Assembly (NCBI GenBank): GCA_965660195.1
Contig: CBFHZM010000008.1
Span: forward strand, 1 to 39,193
Source: JAYODZ01 sp965660195
GTDB lineage: Bacteria > Pseudomonadota > Alphaproteobacteria > RS24
DNA length: 39,193 bases
Direction of reading: 5' to 3'
Shown here: positions 22,441 to 31,116 of the stretch, one piece after another
Position numbering within the stretch: the stretch's first letter is position 1
How the letters are laid out: each line of letters begins with the position of its first letter
Program-made: the position numbers and the translations under genes
Notes under the pieces: generated by a model
What the model was told of the DNA's origin: nothing
The model's input: only the letters and a program-made list of their open reading frames with translations
The model's database searches: none

Positions 22441-25215
22441 ATGAGAAAAATGAAATTACCGAAATCTGTTCTCGATGGGCAAAAGCTTCGCCTGGAGTTG
22501 ACCGAGATTGCGCGTGCGCATCGTGGCCAAGAGGCAGCGGCGCGCGCCGCAGTTCTCTCATTCTTGAAACAGACTTTGGCAACAGGACAGGACTATGCCC
22601 GCGAGCAGCTACTAGATGGCAAAATCAAAGGCGACAAATGCGCGGGTTATTTAAGCGCCTTGATGGACGAGCTGATTAGAGCCTTGGCTGATTACACGAT
22701 CATCCACGAGTTGCGCTTGGCCAACCCGACGGCGGAAGAAAAGGTCGCTGTGGTTGCTGTGGGTGGCTACGGCCGAGGCAAGCTGGCGCCGCATTCGGAT
22801 GTCGATTTGCTGTTCATTCTACCTTACAAGCGCAACGCCGCGGCCGAGCAATTTGTTGAGTTCATCCTCTACATGCTGTGGGATCTCGGACTAAAGGTTG
22901 GGCATGCGACACGCTCGATCGCCGACTGCGTGTCACAGGCGCAAGACGATATGACGGTTCGGACAGCCATGCTCGAAGCGCGTTTATTGTGGGGCGAGGA
23001 TGATCTCTTTGGACAATTTCGCAAGGCCTTCGAACAAAAAGTAATGCGCGGGACCAGCCGCGATTTTGTCGCCGCAAAATTGGAAGAGCGCGACAAACGC
23101 CATGAGCAATCTGGTCGGTCGCGCTATCTGGTCGAGCCAAATTTGAAAGAAGGTAAGGGGGGGTTGCGTGACCTCAATACTTTGTTTTGGATTGGCAAGT
23201 ATTGTTACGCCGTTGACCGCCTTGGACAGCTTGTTGATGCCGGAGTGCTGACCGCCGACGAGCTGAGCCTGTTTCGCAAATGCGAGCAGTTTTTATGGAC
23301 GATGCGGTGTCATTTGCATTTCTTGGCCGGGCGGGCAGAAGAACGGCTGAGTTTTGATGTGCAGCCTGAGCTGGCCAAGCGCATGCGAGTGCGCGCCGCA
23401 GCGGGGCTCAATCCAGTCGAAAAATTAATGCGGCAATATTTCCTCGTCGCAAAAAACATCGGCGATCTGACGGCTATTTTTTGCGCTGCGCTGGAAGAAG
23501 AGCAAACCAAGAAAGGTCGGTTGTCGCGCTTGCCGGCGCTGTTCCGCCGAGAAAAACATGTGCATGGCTTTATTATTGAAACTGGCCGCCTGAATGCAAA
23601 ACAAAAGAATATTTTCGAGCGCGATCCTGTCAATATTGTGCGGGTGTTTGCTCTCGCAGATCGTTTCGGTCTCGACATCCACCCCGATACGATGCGACTT
23701 TTGACTCGCAGTCTGTCACTGGTCGATCGCAATCTGCAAAAATCCGACGAGGCTAATAAGCTTTTCCTTGATATTTTGACGTCGAAAAAAAATCCCGAGC
23801 GGACCTTAAGACGCATGAATGAGGCTGGTGTTCTCGGTCGCTTCATTCCCGATTTTGGCCGCATCGTCGCAATGATGCAGTTCAATATGTACCACCATTA
23901 TACGGCAGATGAGCATTTGCTGCGCGCGATCGGCATTTTGGCCGAAATTGATAACGGTGCCGTAAAAGAAGCTATGCCCTTGCCGGCGCGGTTAATGGCG
24001 ACCGTGATTAATCGGCGGGTGATTTATCTGGCGGTGTTGTTGCATGATATCGCCAAGGGGCGTCCCGAGGACCATTCCCAGGCTGGAGCAAAAATTGCCC
24101 GCCGCTTGGGACCGCGGCTTGGCTTTTCGGCCGATGAGACGGCCCTCACGGCTTGGCTTGTCGAATATCATTTGGTGATGAGCGATACCGCCCAAAGACG
24201 CGATCTCGGTGATCCGAAAACCATCGAGGATTTTGTCGGCTTTGTGCAAACTGTCGAACAGTTGCAGCACCTTTTCGTCCTGACCGTTGTTGATATTCAA
24301 GCCGTCGGTCCCGGCGTTTGGAACGGCTGGAAAGACCAATTATTGCGCGAATTATATTTCGAGGCGGAGGCCGTGCTGACGGGTGGGGGGTCCATGGCTA
24401 ATCGGCAGTTGCGTCTGCAAGCTGCGCGCGAAGCGCTGGCCGAACAAATTTCCGACAAACCAAAAGACTGGGTTGAACGCTATTTGCGCCGTCATCAAGA
24501 TGCCTATTGGCTTAATTTTGATATCGAGACCCAGCGCAGGCATGTTGATCTCCTAGAGCAGGCGGAAGCTGCGCCTATGGTGATTGACTTCAATTATGAT
24601 GCGCGCCGCGGCGTGACCGCGCTCACTTTTGTCGGTACGGATCATCCAGGCTTGTTTGCGCGCCTAACAGGGGCCTGCGCTGTGGCCGGATTGAATATTC
24701 TCGACGCTCGCATTACCACAACCCGCGATGGCATGGCGGTCGATACGCTTTTTGTTCGCGATCCAGAGGTCGAGGGGCCACTTGATGGTCAGCGCGGTGC
24801 AAGATTGCGCAAAACTATAACGGCCGTTCTGATGGGAGAATTACTGCCGCCCGAGCATTTTGCAGCACCGCGCGGCGGGGCACGAAAATTAAATGCATTT
24901 AACGTCTCGTCGCGCGTCCGTATCGACAATGACTTATCCGACCAAGCGACGGTTATCGAAGTCACTGGGCTTGATCGCCCAGGCTTGTTGCATGCCTTGG
25001 CGCGCGATTTATTTAACCAAAATGTCTCGATCACGGCGGCGCGGGTGGCGACATTCGGCGAGCGCGCCGTGGACGTGTTTTATGTCACCGACCTCGTCGG
25101 GCAGAAAATCATCAACCCGTCCAAAAAAGCGCGCTTGGTGGCACGGCTAAAGGATATTATTGCTGATCCCGTTGCGGGAGCCAGTCCTGCGCGCCGAGGC
25201 GAGAGGGTTGCATGA
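22441..25215 (+). CDS. glnD: [Protein-PII] uridylyltransferase / uridylyl-removing enzyme
   Basis: Bifunctional nitrogen sensor that adds UMP to PII proteins at low glutamine and removes it at high glutamine. The 924-residue protein carries the nucleotidyltransferase motif GGYGRGKLAPHSDVDLL (about 108-124), a PII-UR linker, the HD phosphohydrolase site around HDIAKG (about 535-540), and two C-terminal ACT domains (about 730-805 and 836-910) for glutamine sensing. I use the ATG at 22441; a second at 22450 is also possible, and a TTG at 22432 is unlikely. No Shine-Dalgarno is seen; TATATT ends seven bases before 22441. It overlaps murJ by four bases. Confidence 0.95.
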   Translation: MRKMKLPKSVLDGQKLRLELTEIARAHRGQEAAARAAVLSFLKQTLATGQDYAREQLLDGKIKGDKCAGYLSALMDELIRALADYTIIHELRLANPTAEEKVAVVAVGGYGRGKLAPHSDVDLLFILPYKRNAAAEQFVEFILYMLWDLGLKVGHATRSIADCVSQAQDDMTVRTAMLEARLLWGEDDLFGQFRKAFEQKVMRGTSRDFVAAKLEERDKRHEQSGRSRYLVEPNLKEGKGGLRDLNTLFWIGKYCYAVDRLGQLVDAGVLTADELSLFRKCEQFLWTMRCHLHFLAGRAEERLSFDVQPELAKRMRVRAAAGLNPVEKLMRQYFLVAKNIGDLTAIFCAALEEEQTKKGRLSRLPALFRREKHVHGFIIETGRLNAKQKNIFERDPVNIVRVFALADRFGLDIHPDTMRLLTRSLSLVDRNLQKSDEANKLFLDILTSKKNPERTLRRMNEAGVLGRFIPDFGRIVAMMQFNMYHHYTADEHLLRAIGILAEIDNGAVKEAMPLPARLMATVINRRVIYLAVLLHDIAKGRPEDHSQAGAKIARRLGPRLGFSADETALTAWLVEYHLVMSDTAQRRDLGDPKTIEDFVGFVQTVEQLQHLFVLTVVDIQAVGPGVWNGWKDQLLRELYFEAEAVLTGGGSMANRQLRLQAAREALAEQISDKPKDWVERYLRRHQDAYWLNFDIETQRRHVDLLEQAEAAPMVIDFNYDARRGVTALTFVGTDHPGLFARLTGACAVAGLNILDARITTTRDGMAVDTLFVRDPEVEGPLDGQRGARLRKTITAVLMGELLPPEHFAAPRGGARKLNAFNVSSRVRIDNDLSDQATVIEVTGLDRPGLLHALARDLFNQNVSITAARVATFGERAVDVFYVTDLVGQKIINPSKKARLVARLKDIIADPVAGASPARRGERVA

Positions 25216-26762
25216 CCGTGCCGTCGCGCCCGCGTAAAGGCTTAGGCGCTGTCGCCGCCTCTATTGGTGGCGCCACAGTAATCAGTCGCATCACGGGTCT
25301 CTTGCGCGATATTATGATCGCCGCGGCGTTGGGCGCTGGCCCTCTGGCGGATATTTTTGTTGTTGCCTTCCGCTTGCCAAACCTGTTTCGGCGACTATTC
25401 GCAGAGGGCGCTTTTAGCGCCGCCTTCGTGCCGCTTTATACTCGCCGGCTCGAAGCCGATGGCGAAACCGCGGCCCGCCAATTCGCAGCTAAGGTTCTAT
25501 CGGTCTTGTTGGCGGCTTTATTAACCTTCACCGCAGCGGCGCAAATTTTTATGCCGGCTCTGGTCATGGCGATAGCGCAGGGCTTTACGCAAGACCCCGC
25601 GCAATTTGATCTAGCAGTCTATCATGCTCGGATCACATTTCCATATTTAGTGTTTATGTCGCTCCTTGCTTTTTACGCGGCCATCTTAAATGCGCGCGGC
25701 TCTTTTTTTGCACCCGCCTTTGCGCCGGTTCTGTTGAACGTTGTTTTGATAGCCTCGCTCGTTGCGGCCGCCGTCCTGGATGCGATGCCACTAGGATTTT
25801 TGATTTGGGGCGTCGCGCTTGCCGGGGGAGTTCAACTCTTATGGGTAGTGATCGCGGCAGCGCGTCGCGGCATTACCGTGCCGCTTGTGCGTCCGCAGCT
25901 CGATGGCGACGTCAGGAAATTATGGCGCCTGGCGGTTCCAGGGATTTTGGCTGCCGGCATTGGTCAAATTAACTTGCTAATCGGCACGTCGATCGCGACA
26001 GCACAAAGCGGTGCCGCGTCGTGGCTTTATTATGCCGACCGCCTGTATCAGCTGCCGATGGGGGTGATTGGCGTCGCGCTTAGTGTTGCGCTGTTGCCGA
26101 GCTTGGCGCGCGACTTGGCTGCTGGCGACGACGCAAAGGCCAGCGCCAGCCAAAGCCAAGCTGTTTTTTTCGCCATGGTGCTCACCATTCCGGCAAGTGC
26201 CGGGCTGTTTGTCTTGTCGGAGCCTTTGGTGCAGTTGTTTTTCGAGCGGGGCGCTTTTGCCGCCGCCGACCGGTCGGCAACGGCCTTGGCCGTGCGCGCC
26301 TTCTGCTTTGGCTTGCCAGCGTTTGTTTTAATTAAGATCGTGCAGCCGGCCTTTTTCGCCCGCGAGGATACACGCGCCCCGCTGATCGATGGCGCTTGCG
26401 GGGTCGCTCTAAATATTGTGTTGAGCTTGGCGCTGTTTGATAGCTTGGGTCATCTTGCCATTGCTCTGGCGACATCGGCGGCGGGGTGGTTGACATTGGG
26501 TCTTATGCTCATACGGATCTATGCCCGAGGCTATTGGCGTTTCGAGCGGGCGCTCGTCCTGCATTTGGCGGGACAGCTTGTGGCGGCTTTGGTGATGGCT
26601 GTGGCCTTATATTATGCGCAGGTGTATTTGCCGCCGCCGGCCGGCTTGGGAGCGCTGTTTATCCATGTTCTGGGGCTGGTGGGGCTTGGCGCCGTGGTTT
26701 ACGGCCTGCTCGCTATGCGCTTCGGCGGTGCTCGTCCAGCCGATCTTCGACGCTTGCGCTGA
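25212..26762 (+). CDS. murJ: Lipid II flippase MurJ (MviN)
   Basis: Flips the peptidoglycan precursor lipid II across the inner membrane. The 516-residue protein is strongly hydrophobic with about 14 predicted helices and opens with the MVF-family pattern ISRITGLLRDIMIAAALG (about 23-40) followed by FRLPNLFRRLFAEGAFSAAF. Other family segments include YYADRLYQLPMGVIGVALSVALLP and FFARED. It overlaps the glnD stop by four bases with GAGAGGG upstream, so the two are coupled. Confidence 0.96.
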   Translation: MTVPSRPRKGLGAVAASIGGATVISRITGLLRDIMIAAALGAGPLADIFVVAFRLPNLFRRLFAEGAFSAAFVPLYTRRLEADGETAARQFAAKVLSVLLAALLTFTAAAQIFMPALVMAIAQGFTQDPAQFDLAVYHARITFPYLVFMSLLAFYAAILNARGSFFAPAFAPVLLNVVLIASLVAAAVLDAMPLGFLIWGVALAGGVQLLWVVIAAARRGITVPLVRPQLDGDVRKLWRLAVPGILAAGIGQINLLIGTSIATAQSGAASWLYYADRLYQLPMGVIGVALSVALLPSLARDLAAGDDAKASASQSQAVFFAMVLTIPASAGLFVLSEPLVQLFFERGAFAAADRSATALAVRAFCFGLPAFVLIKIVQPAFFAREDTRAPLIDGACGVALNIVLSLALFDSLGHLAIALATSAAGWLTLGLMLIRIYARGYWRFERALVLHLAGQLVAALVMAVALYYAQVYLPPPAGLGALFIHVLGLVGLGAVVYGLLAMRFGGARPADLRRLR

Positions 26763-26804
26763 TCCGTAGAATTGGCCATAAACGCGGCAGAGAGAGAGGC
26801 GATG

Positions 26805-27845
26805 ATGACAGATCCAAACCAGACCTTACGGGTTTTGTCGGGCGTGCAACCCACGGGTAATTTGCATTTGGGAAATTATCTCGGCGCCATTCGCAATTTT
26901 GTTGCCCTACAAGCAACGCACCAATGCTTATACTGCGTTGTTGACTTGCATGCCATCACGGTCTGGCAGGACCCGCAAGACTTGGTGCGCCAGACCCGTG
27001 AAGTGGCGGCCGCCTTTATCGCCGCTGGCGTCGACCCTGAGGCGCACATCATTTTCAATCAAAGCCAAGTGCCCGAGCACACGGAGTTGGCCTGGATTTT
27101 GAATTGTGTCGCTCGTATTGGCTGGTTGAACCGGATGACCCAGTTCAAAGAAAAAGCCGGCAAGCATCGCGAAAACGCATCGGTTGGGCTTTATATCTAT
27201 CCCAACCTGATGGCCGCCGATATTTTGCTTTATAAGGCGACGCATGTTCCGGTTGGCGAAGATCAAAAACAGCATCTCGAATTGGCTCGCGATATAGCAC
27301 AGAAATTTAACAATGACTTTGATGCCGCCGAGGGCGGGCCTGGGTTTTTCCCGTTGCCTGAACCGCTGATCCAAGGTCCGGCAACGCGTGTTATGTCTTT
27401 GCGGGATGGTACGAATAAAATGTCGAAATCGGACCCGTCCGATATGTCGCGTATCACGCTGTCGGATAGTGCTGACGATATCGCGCGGAAAATTCGCAAA
27501 GCCAAAACCGATCCTGATGCCTTGCCCGAGAGTAAAGACGGTCTCGAGGGTCGCCCCGAGGCGCAAAACTTGCTCGGTATTTATGCGGCGCTTGCCGATC
27601 AGTCGCTCGAGGCGACAGTGGCACAATTTGCCGGCGCGCAATTCTCGGCTTTGAAAAACGCGCTGACGGATGTGGCGGTCGAAAAATTGTCGCCAATAAC
27701 GGCCGAAATGCAGAGACTTATGGCGTCACCCGACCATGTCGACACTATTTTGGCCGCGGGGGCGCAACGCGCCCGGGCTATTGCGGCCCCAATTATAGCC
27801 GATGTGCGGGATAAAGTCGGCTTCCTGTCTGCACCGCGCAAATGA
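26805..27845 (+). CDS. trpS: Tryptophanyl-tRNA synthetase
   Basis: Class I aminoacyl-tRNA synthetase that charges tRNA-Trp. The 346-residue protein has GVQPTGNLHLGNYLG near the N-terminus, where HLGN is the HIGH-type motif (about 19-22), and the KMSKSD loop (about 205-210). I choose the ATG at 26805 because a purine-rich AGAGAGAGG lies five bases upstream; the adjacent ATG at 26802 and a TTG at 26772 are alternatives. It follows murJ by 42 bases. Confidence 0.97.
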   Translation: MTDPNQTLRVLSGVQPTGNLHLGNYLGAIRNFVALQATHQCLYCVVDLHAITVWQDPQDLVRQTREVAAAFIAAGVDPEAHIIFNQSQVPEHTELAWILNCVARIGWLNRMTQFKEKAGKHRENASVGLYIYPNLMAADILLYKATHVPVGEDQKQHLELARDIAQKFNNDFDAAEGGPGFFPLPEPLIQGPATRVMSLRDGTNKMSKSDPSDMSRITLSDSADDIARKIRKAKTDPDALPESKDGLEGRPEAQNLLGIYAALADQSLEATVAQFAGAQFSALKNALTDVAVEKLSPITAEMQRLMASPDHVDTILAAGAQRARAIAAPIIADVRDKVGFLSAPRK

Positions 27846-27883
27846 AGCTTGCCGCTATCGCCTAGGAGTGTCAGTTTAGACCG

Positions 27884-28360
27884 ATGGATATTAATAAACA
27901 TTTACAGCGCAAGTTTCTGGTAATTGTTGATGGCACGCCAGAAAGTCATGCGGCGCTTCGCTTCGCGGCTCGCCGAGCGCATGGTACGGGCGGCAAGGTC
28001 ACGCTGCTTTTGCTGCTCGGGCACGACGAGTTTAAGCAGTGGGCGGGCATTGGCAATTTGATAAAAGAGGAAGCACGTACCGAGGCCGAGGCTGTGCTTC
28101 GCGATCTGTCCTCGCGCGTTGAAGCGCTGGGTGGAGAAACGCCCGAACAATATATGCGCGAAGGAAATGCTGTCGATGTCATCACCGACCTGCTGCAGGA
28201 GGATCCAACGATTTCAACCTTGGTGCTGGCCGCAGGCAGTGACCCCGCTGGCCCAGGCCCGCTGGTATCGGCGCTGGCGCGCGGGCGCGGAGGATTCTCC
28301 ATACCAGTAACCGTTATCCCAGCTGGTCTGTTGGATGACGAGATTGATGCGCTGACTTAA
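27884..28360 (+). CDS. Universal stress protein family protein
   Basis: A 158-residue UspA-superfamily protein, an alpha/beta nucleotide-binding-like domain. The N-terminal strand FLVIVDGTPESHAALRFAARRA (given here only in part: LVIVDGTPES, about 12-21) and the central VDVITDLLQE fit the fold. The C-terminal GPGPLVSALARG stands where ATP-binding Usps have G-x2-G-x9-G-(S/T), so the loop is of the non-canonical type I recall from alphaproteobacterial paralogues. Substrate and role unknown. It lies between trpS and the Nfu gene, a position I recall in Rhodospirillales. GGAG is about 14 bases from the ATG, rather far. Confidence 0.85.
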   Translation: MDINKHLQRKFLVIVDGTPESHAALRFAARRAHGTGGKVTLLLLLGHDEFKQWAGIGNLIKEEARTEAEAVLRDLSSRVEALGGETPEQYMREGNAVDVITDLLQEDPTISTLVLAAGSDPAGPGPLVSALARGRGGFSIPVTVIPAGLLDDEIDALT

Positions 28361-28401
28361 GTTGCCCCTAGGGCCGAAGCTAATATTAAAGAGAAGACGA
28401 G

Positions 28402-28950
28402 ATGTATATTCAAACCGAAGCAACCCCAAATCCCGAGACCCTTAAATTCATTCCCGGCCGCAGCGTAATGGGTGATCGTTCACCGGCTGACTTTCCCAAT
28501 ATTGATGCCGCGCAAGCCTCACCCCTAGCGCTTGCCTTGTTTCAAACGGGTCACGTCGCCGGCGTGTTTTTGGGCGCGGATTTTGTTGCTGTCACCAAGA
28601 ACGATGGCGAGTGGCAGCATATCAAGCCGGCCTTGCTGGCGGCCATTATGGATCACTTTGTTGCCGGCTTGCCGATCGTTCGCGATGATTTTACCACGAC
28701 CGAGGTATCGACGGATCAAGACCCGGTTGTTGCGGCGATTAAGCAGCTCATTGACACGCGCATTCGCCCTGCTGTGGCGCAGGATGGCGGCGATATTGTT
28801 TTCCATGACTTTACCGATGGTGTCGTTTCGCTCCATATGCGTGGTGCCTGCGCTGGATGCCCGAGCTCAACTGCGACGTTGAAGCAAGGCATCGAGAATT
28901 TATTGAAACACTATATTGAAGAGGTGCGCGAAGTGCGCGCCGTTGTGTGA
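28402..28950 (+). CDS. Nfu-type Fe-S cluster carrier (NifU C-terminal domain protein)
   Basis: Delivers [4Fe-4S] clusters to apo-enzymes. The 182-residue protein has the two-domain form: an Nfu N-terminal domain (YIQTEATPNPETLKF at the start) and a NifU C-terminal domain with the cluster-binding CxxC at Cys150 and Cys153 within GACAGCPSS. It is not full NifU: the IscU-like scaffold is absent. It is followed seven bases later by the nitroreductase gene. MiaB, an Fe-S enzyme and a known NfuA client in E. coli, lies 3 kb downstream. Confidence 0.93.
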   Translation: MYIQTEATPNPETLKFIPGRSVMGDRSPADFPNIDAAQASPLALALFQTGHVAGVFLGADFVAVTKNDGEWQHIKPALLAAIMDHFVAGLPIVRDDFTTTEVSTDQDPVVAAIKQLIDTRIRPAVAQDGGDIVFHDFTDGVVSLHMRGACAGCPSSTATLKQGIENLLKHYIEEVREVRAVV

Positions 28951-28956
28951 GGCTCT

Positions 28957-29550
28957 ATGTTCAACCCCGTCTCCGATCAAGCGCTTGACCAAATTTTTCG
29001 CGACGCCCGCTCACATAATGCGTGGCTCGATAAGCCCGTCTCGGATGACGAGTTGGCAGCGCTATATGACTTGATGAAGATGGCGCCGACCAGTGCGAAT
29101 TGCTCACCGGCGCGATTGCTTTTCGTGCGGTCGCCGGAAGCCAAAGCGAAACTCTTGCCGTTGATGCTAGAAAGCAATCAGTCGAAAGTTGCTCAAGCGC
29201 CTGTGGTTGCGATTATTGCTTACCACAAGAAATTTTATGATTTTATCCCGCAGCTATTTCCGCATAATCCAGGCGCGCGTGATTGGTTTGCCCATAGTGA
29301 AGCGCTGGCGCAGGAAACGGCTTTCCGCAACAGCTCTCTGCAAGGCGGTTATTTTATGCTTGCAGCCCGCGCCATTGGCCTTGATGTTGGCCCGATGTCG
29401 GGCTTTGATCCGGCTGGGGTGAATGCGGCCTTCTTCCCAGATGGCGATTGCGTAGTCAATTTTATCTGTTGTCTGGGGCATGGCGATGCAGCAGGGCTTT
29501 TTGACCGCAGTCCGCGCCTCGATTTTGATGATGCCTGCCAAATTATATGA
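28957..29550 (+). CDS. RutE-like nitroreductase family protein (predicted malonic semialdehyde reductase)
   Basis: An FMN-dependent nitroreductase-fold protein of 197 residues resembling RutE, which reduces malonic semialdehyde to 3-hydroxypropionate in pyrimidine breakdown. Recognisable segments are the N-terminal RDARSHNAWLDKPVSD, MKMAPTSANCSPAR (flavin-phosphate region, about 46-59), and ARAIGLDVGPMSGFD near the C-terminus. No other rut genes are present, so the physiological substrate here is uncertain. GAGG precedes the ATG. Its 3' end overlaps tsaB by about 20 bases. Confidence 0.85.
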   Translation: MFNPVSDQALDQIFRDARSHNAWLDKPVSDDELAALYDLMKMAPTSANCSPARLLFVRSPEAKAKLLPLMLESNQSKVAQAPVVAIIAYHKKFYDFIPQLFPHNPGARDWFAHSEALAQETAFRNSSLQGGYFMLAARAIGLDVGPMSGFDPAGVNAAFFPDGDCVVNFICCLGHGDAAGLFDRSPRLDFDDACQII

Positions 29551-30238
29551 CGAGCAGGCGCCGGATTGTCTTCTAGCCTGTGACACAACCCAAGGGGCTT
29601 GTTCAGTTGCGGTGATGCGTGGCGACGAGCTTGTCGCCGAAATTGTGACGCCGATGCAGCGTGGCCACGCTGAAGCGCTGATGCCGATGATCGCAGATGT
29701 CTTGCAACAAGCGGCAGTCGGCCCTTCAGATTTGACACGGCTCGGCGTGACCACAGGGCCTGGAGGGTTTACCGGCGTGAGGCTGGGGTTGGCGGCGATG
29801 CGCGCCTATGCCTTGGCTTTGAATATTCCCCTAATCGGCGTTGGTAGTTTTACCGCCATGGCGTTGGCCGATCCTACGCCGCAACCCGTTTTGGTGGCCG
29901 TCGATGTTCGGCGTGACCAATTTTATGCGCAGCTTTTTAATGCGGCGCGTGATGCCATCACACCACCACAGATTTATCAGCGGTCGGCCTTGCAAGCTAT
30001 TGTGCCGCGCACGCCGTTTCGCGGCATCGGCGCCGGGATAGAGCATATCGACACCGCAGGCGTGATGACGCTGAGCGATGCGCCACCTTATCCGCAAGCG
30101 CGCTATGTTGCGCAACTGGCGCAGAACGCAGCCATCCCCGACGGCCTACCCCTGCCGCTTTATCTGCGCTCTGCCGATGCCAGCCCGCCCGACCCCTCGA
30201 AGCGCCCTGCGCATGCCACGGCGGCGCCCGATGGTTGA
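29528..30238 (+). CDS. tsaB: tRNA threonylcarbamoyladenosine biosynthesis protein TsaB
   Basis: Partner of TsaD and TsaE in making t6A at position 37 of ANN-decoding tRNAs; it has an ASKHA fold but lacks catalysis. The 236-residue protein has LACDTTQGACSVAV near the N-terminus, RGHAEALMPMI and the conserved GPGGFTGVRLGLAAMRAYAL segment. Adjacent ATGs at 29528 and 29531 are both possible; a longer reading from 29480 would lie wholly inside the nitroreductase gene and lacks similarity. It is followed by rimI with an eight-base overlap, a common pairing. Confidence 0.93.
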   Translation: MMPAKLYDEQAPDCLLACDTTQGACSVAVMRGDELVAEIVTPMQRGHAEALMPMIADVLQQAAVGPSDLTRLGVTTGPGGFTGVRLGLAAMRAYALALNIPLIGVGSFTAMALADPTPQPVLVAVDVRRDQFYAQLFNAARDAITPPQIYQRSALQAIVPRTPFRGIGAGIEHIDTAGVMTLSDAPPYPQARYVAQLAQNAAIPDGLPLPLYLRSADASPPDPSKRPAHATAAPDG

Positions 30239-30698
30239 CGGGACGGCGCTGCTCAGACCGCTGGATTTATCAGATGCTGGCGCCCTAGCGCAGGTCCACG
30301 CGCAGGGCTTTGAGCGGGCTTGGTCGGCTGAAAGCTTCCAGGATTTATTGCCGCAAGCGGGCGTTTTTGGCTATGGTTATGAAGCGGTGGTTTTGAGCGG
30401 ATTTATTTTGTGCCGCCATGTTGCCGAGGAAGCGGAAATACTAACCCTTGCCGTGCGACCTGATCTACGCCGCTCGGGCTTGGGATTTGGCCTTGTCTGT
30501 GCAGCGCTGGATCATTGCCGCAAACAGGGTATCGAGCGGTTTTTTTTGGAAGTTGCGGAGAATAATCAGCCCGCAGTGGCTTTGTATCTGAAGCTAGGAT
30601 TTTCCTTTATCGGAAAACGACCTAATTATTATGGTGCTCAAGCAGGGCTTACCATGCAGCTCGACTTGGGAACGCAAGGGGAAAAACATGGAACGTAG
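30231..30698 (+). CDS. rimI: Ribosomal-protein-alanine N-acetyltransferase RimI-like (GNAT)
   Basis: GNAT acetyltransferase of the RimI type, which acetylates the N-terminal alanine of ribosomal protein S18. The protein has 155 residues from the ATG at 30231. The acetyl-CoA pyrophosphate loop is LAVRPDLRRSGLGFGLV (R-x2-G-x-G/A type). The C-terminal EVAENNQPAVALYLKLGF followed by GKRPNYY is typical of RimI. An ATG at 30213 would add six residues. It overlaps tsaB by eight bases and fur by eleven. Confidence 0.9.
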   Translation: MVDGTALLRPLDLSDAGALAQVHAQGFERAWSAESFQDLLPQAGVFGYGYEAVVLSGFILCRHVAEEAEILTLAVRPDLRRSGLGFGLVCAALDHCRKQGIERFFLEVAENNQPAVALYLKLGFSFIGKRPNYYGAQAGLTMQLDLGTQGEKHGT

Positions 30699-31107
30699 CG
30701 ACGAGCTCGAAAAAAAAGCCCAAGAAGCCGGCATGCGGATGACCGAGCAACGGCGTGTAATTGCCCGCGTACTAGCCGATTCCGATGACCATCCAGATGT
30801 CGAGGAGGTCCATCGCCGCGCCGTGGCGCAAGATGCGGCGATCTCTATCGCAACAGTGTACCGAACGGTGCGGTTATTTGAAGAAGCGGGAATTTTAACG
30901 CGGCATGATTTTGGTGATGGCCGAGCTCGCTACGAACCCGTGTCGGATGGACATCACGACCATTTGATTGATATCCAATCGGGGCAAGTCATTGAGTTTT
31001 CAAACGATCAAATCGAGGAATTGCAGAGACAGATTGCCGAAAAACTCGGCTATCGCTTGATTGACCATCGCCTCGAGCTTTATGGTGTTCCTCTGAAGAA
31101 AAACTAG
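30688..31107 (+). CDS. fur: Fur-family metalloregulator (alphaproteobacterial Fur/Mur type)
   Basis: Metal-responsive DNA-binding repressor of 139 residues. It has an N-terminal winged helix (about 10-80, with MRMTEQRRVIARVL and ISIATVYRTVRLFEEAGI) and a C-terminal dimerisation and metal-binding domain with HHDH at 89-92. The two CxxC zinc motifs of E. coli-type Fur are absent: the first reads IDIQ where a cysteine is expected. This fits the alphaproteobacterial Fur/Mur branch, often a manganese sensor, so the metal is uncertain. The ATG has AAGGGG upstream and overlaps rimI by eleven bases. The order tsaB-rimI-fur is common in this class. Confidence 0.88.
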   Translation: MERSDELEKKAQEAGMRMTEQRRVIARVLADSDDHPDVEEVHRRAVAQDAAISIATVYRTVRLFEEAGILTRHDFGDGRARYEPVSDGHHDHLIDIQSGQVIEFSNDQIEELQRQIAEKLGYRLIDHRLELYGVPLKKN

Positions 31108-31116
31108 GGCGACAAA

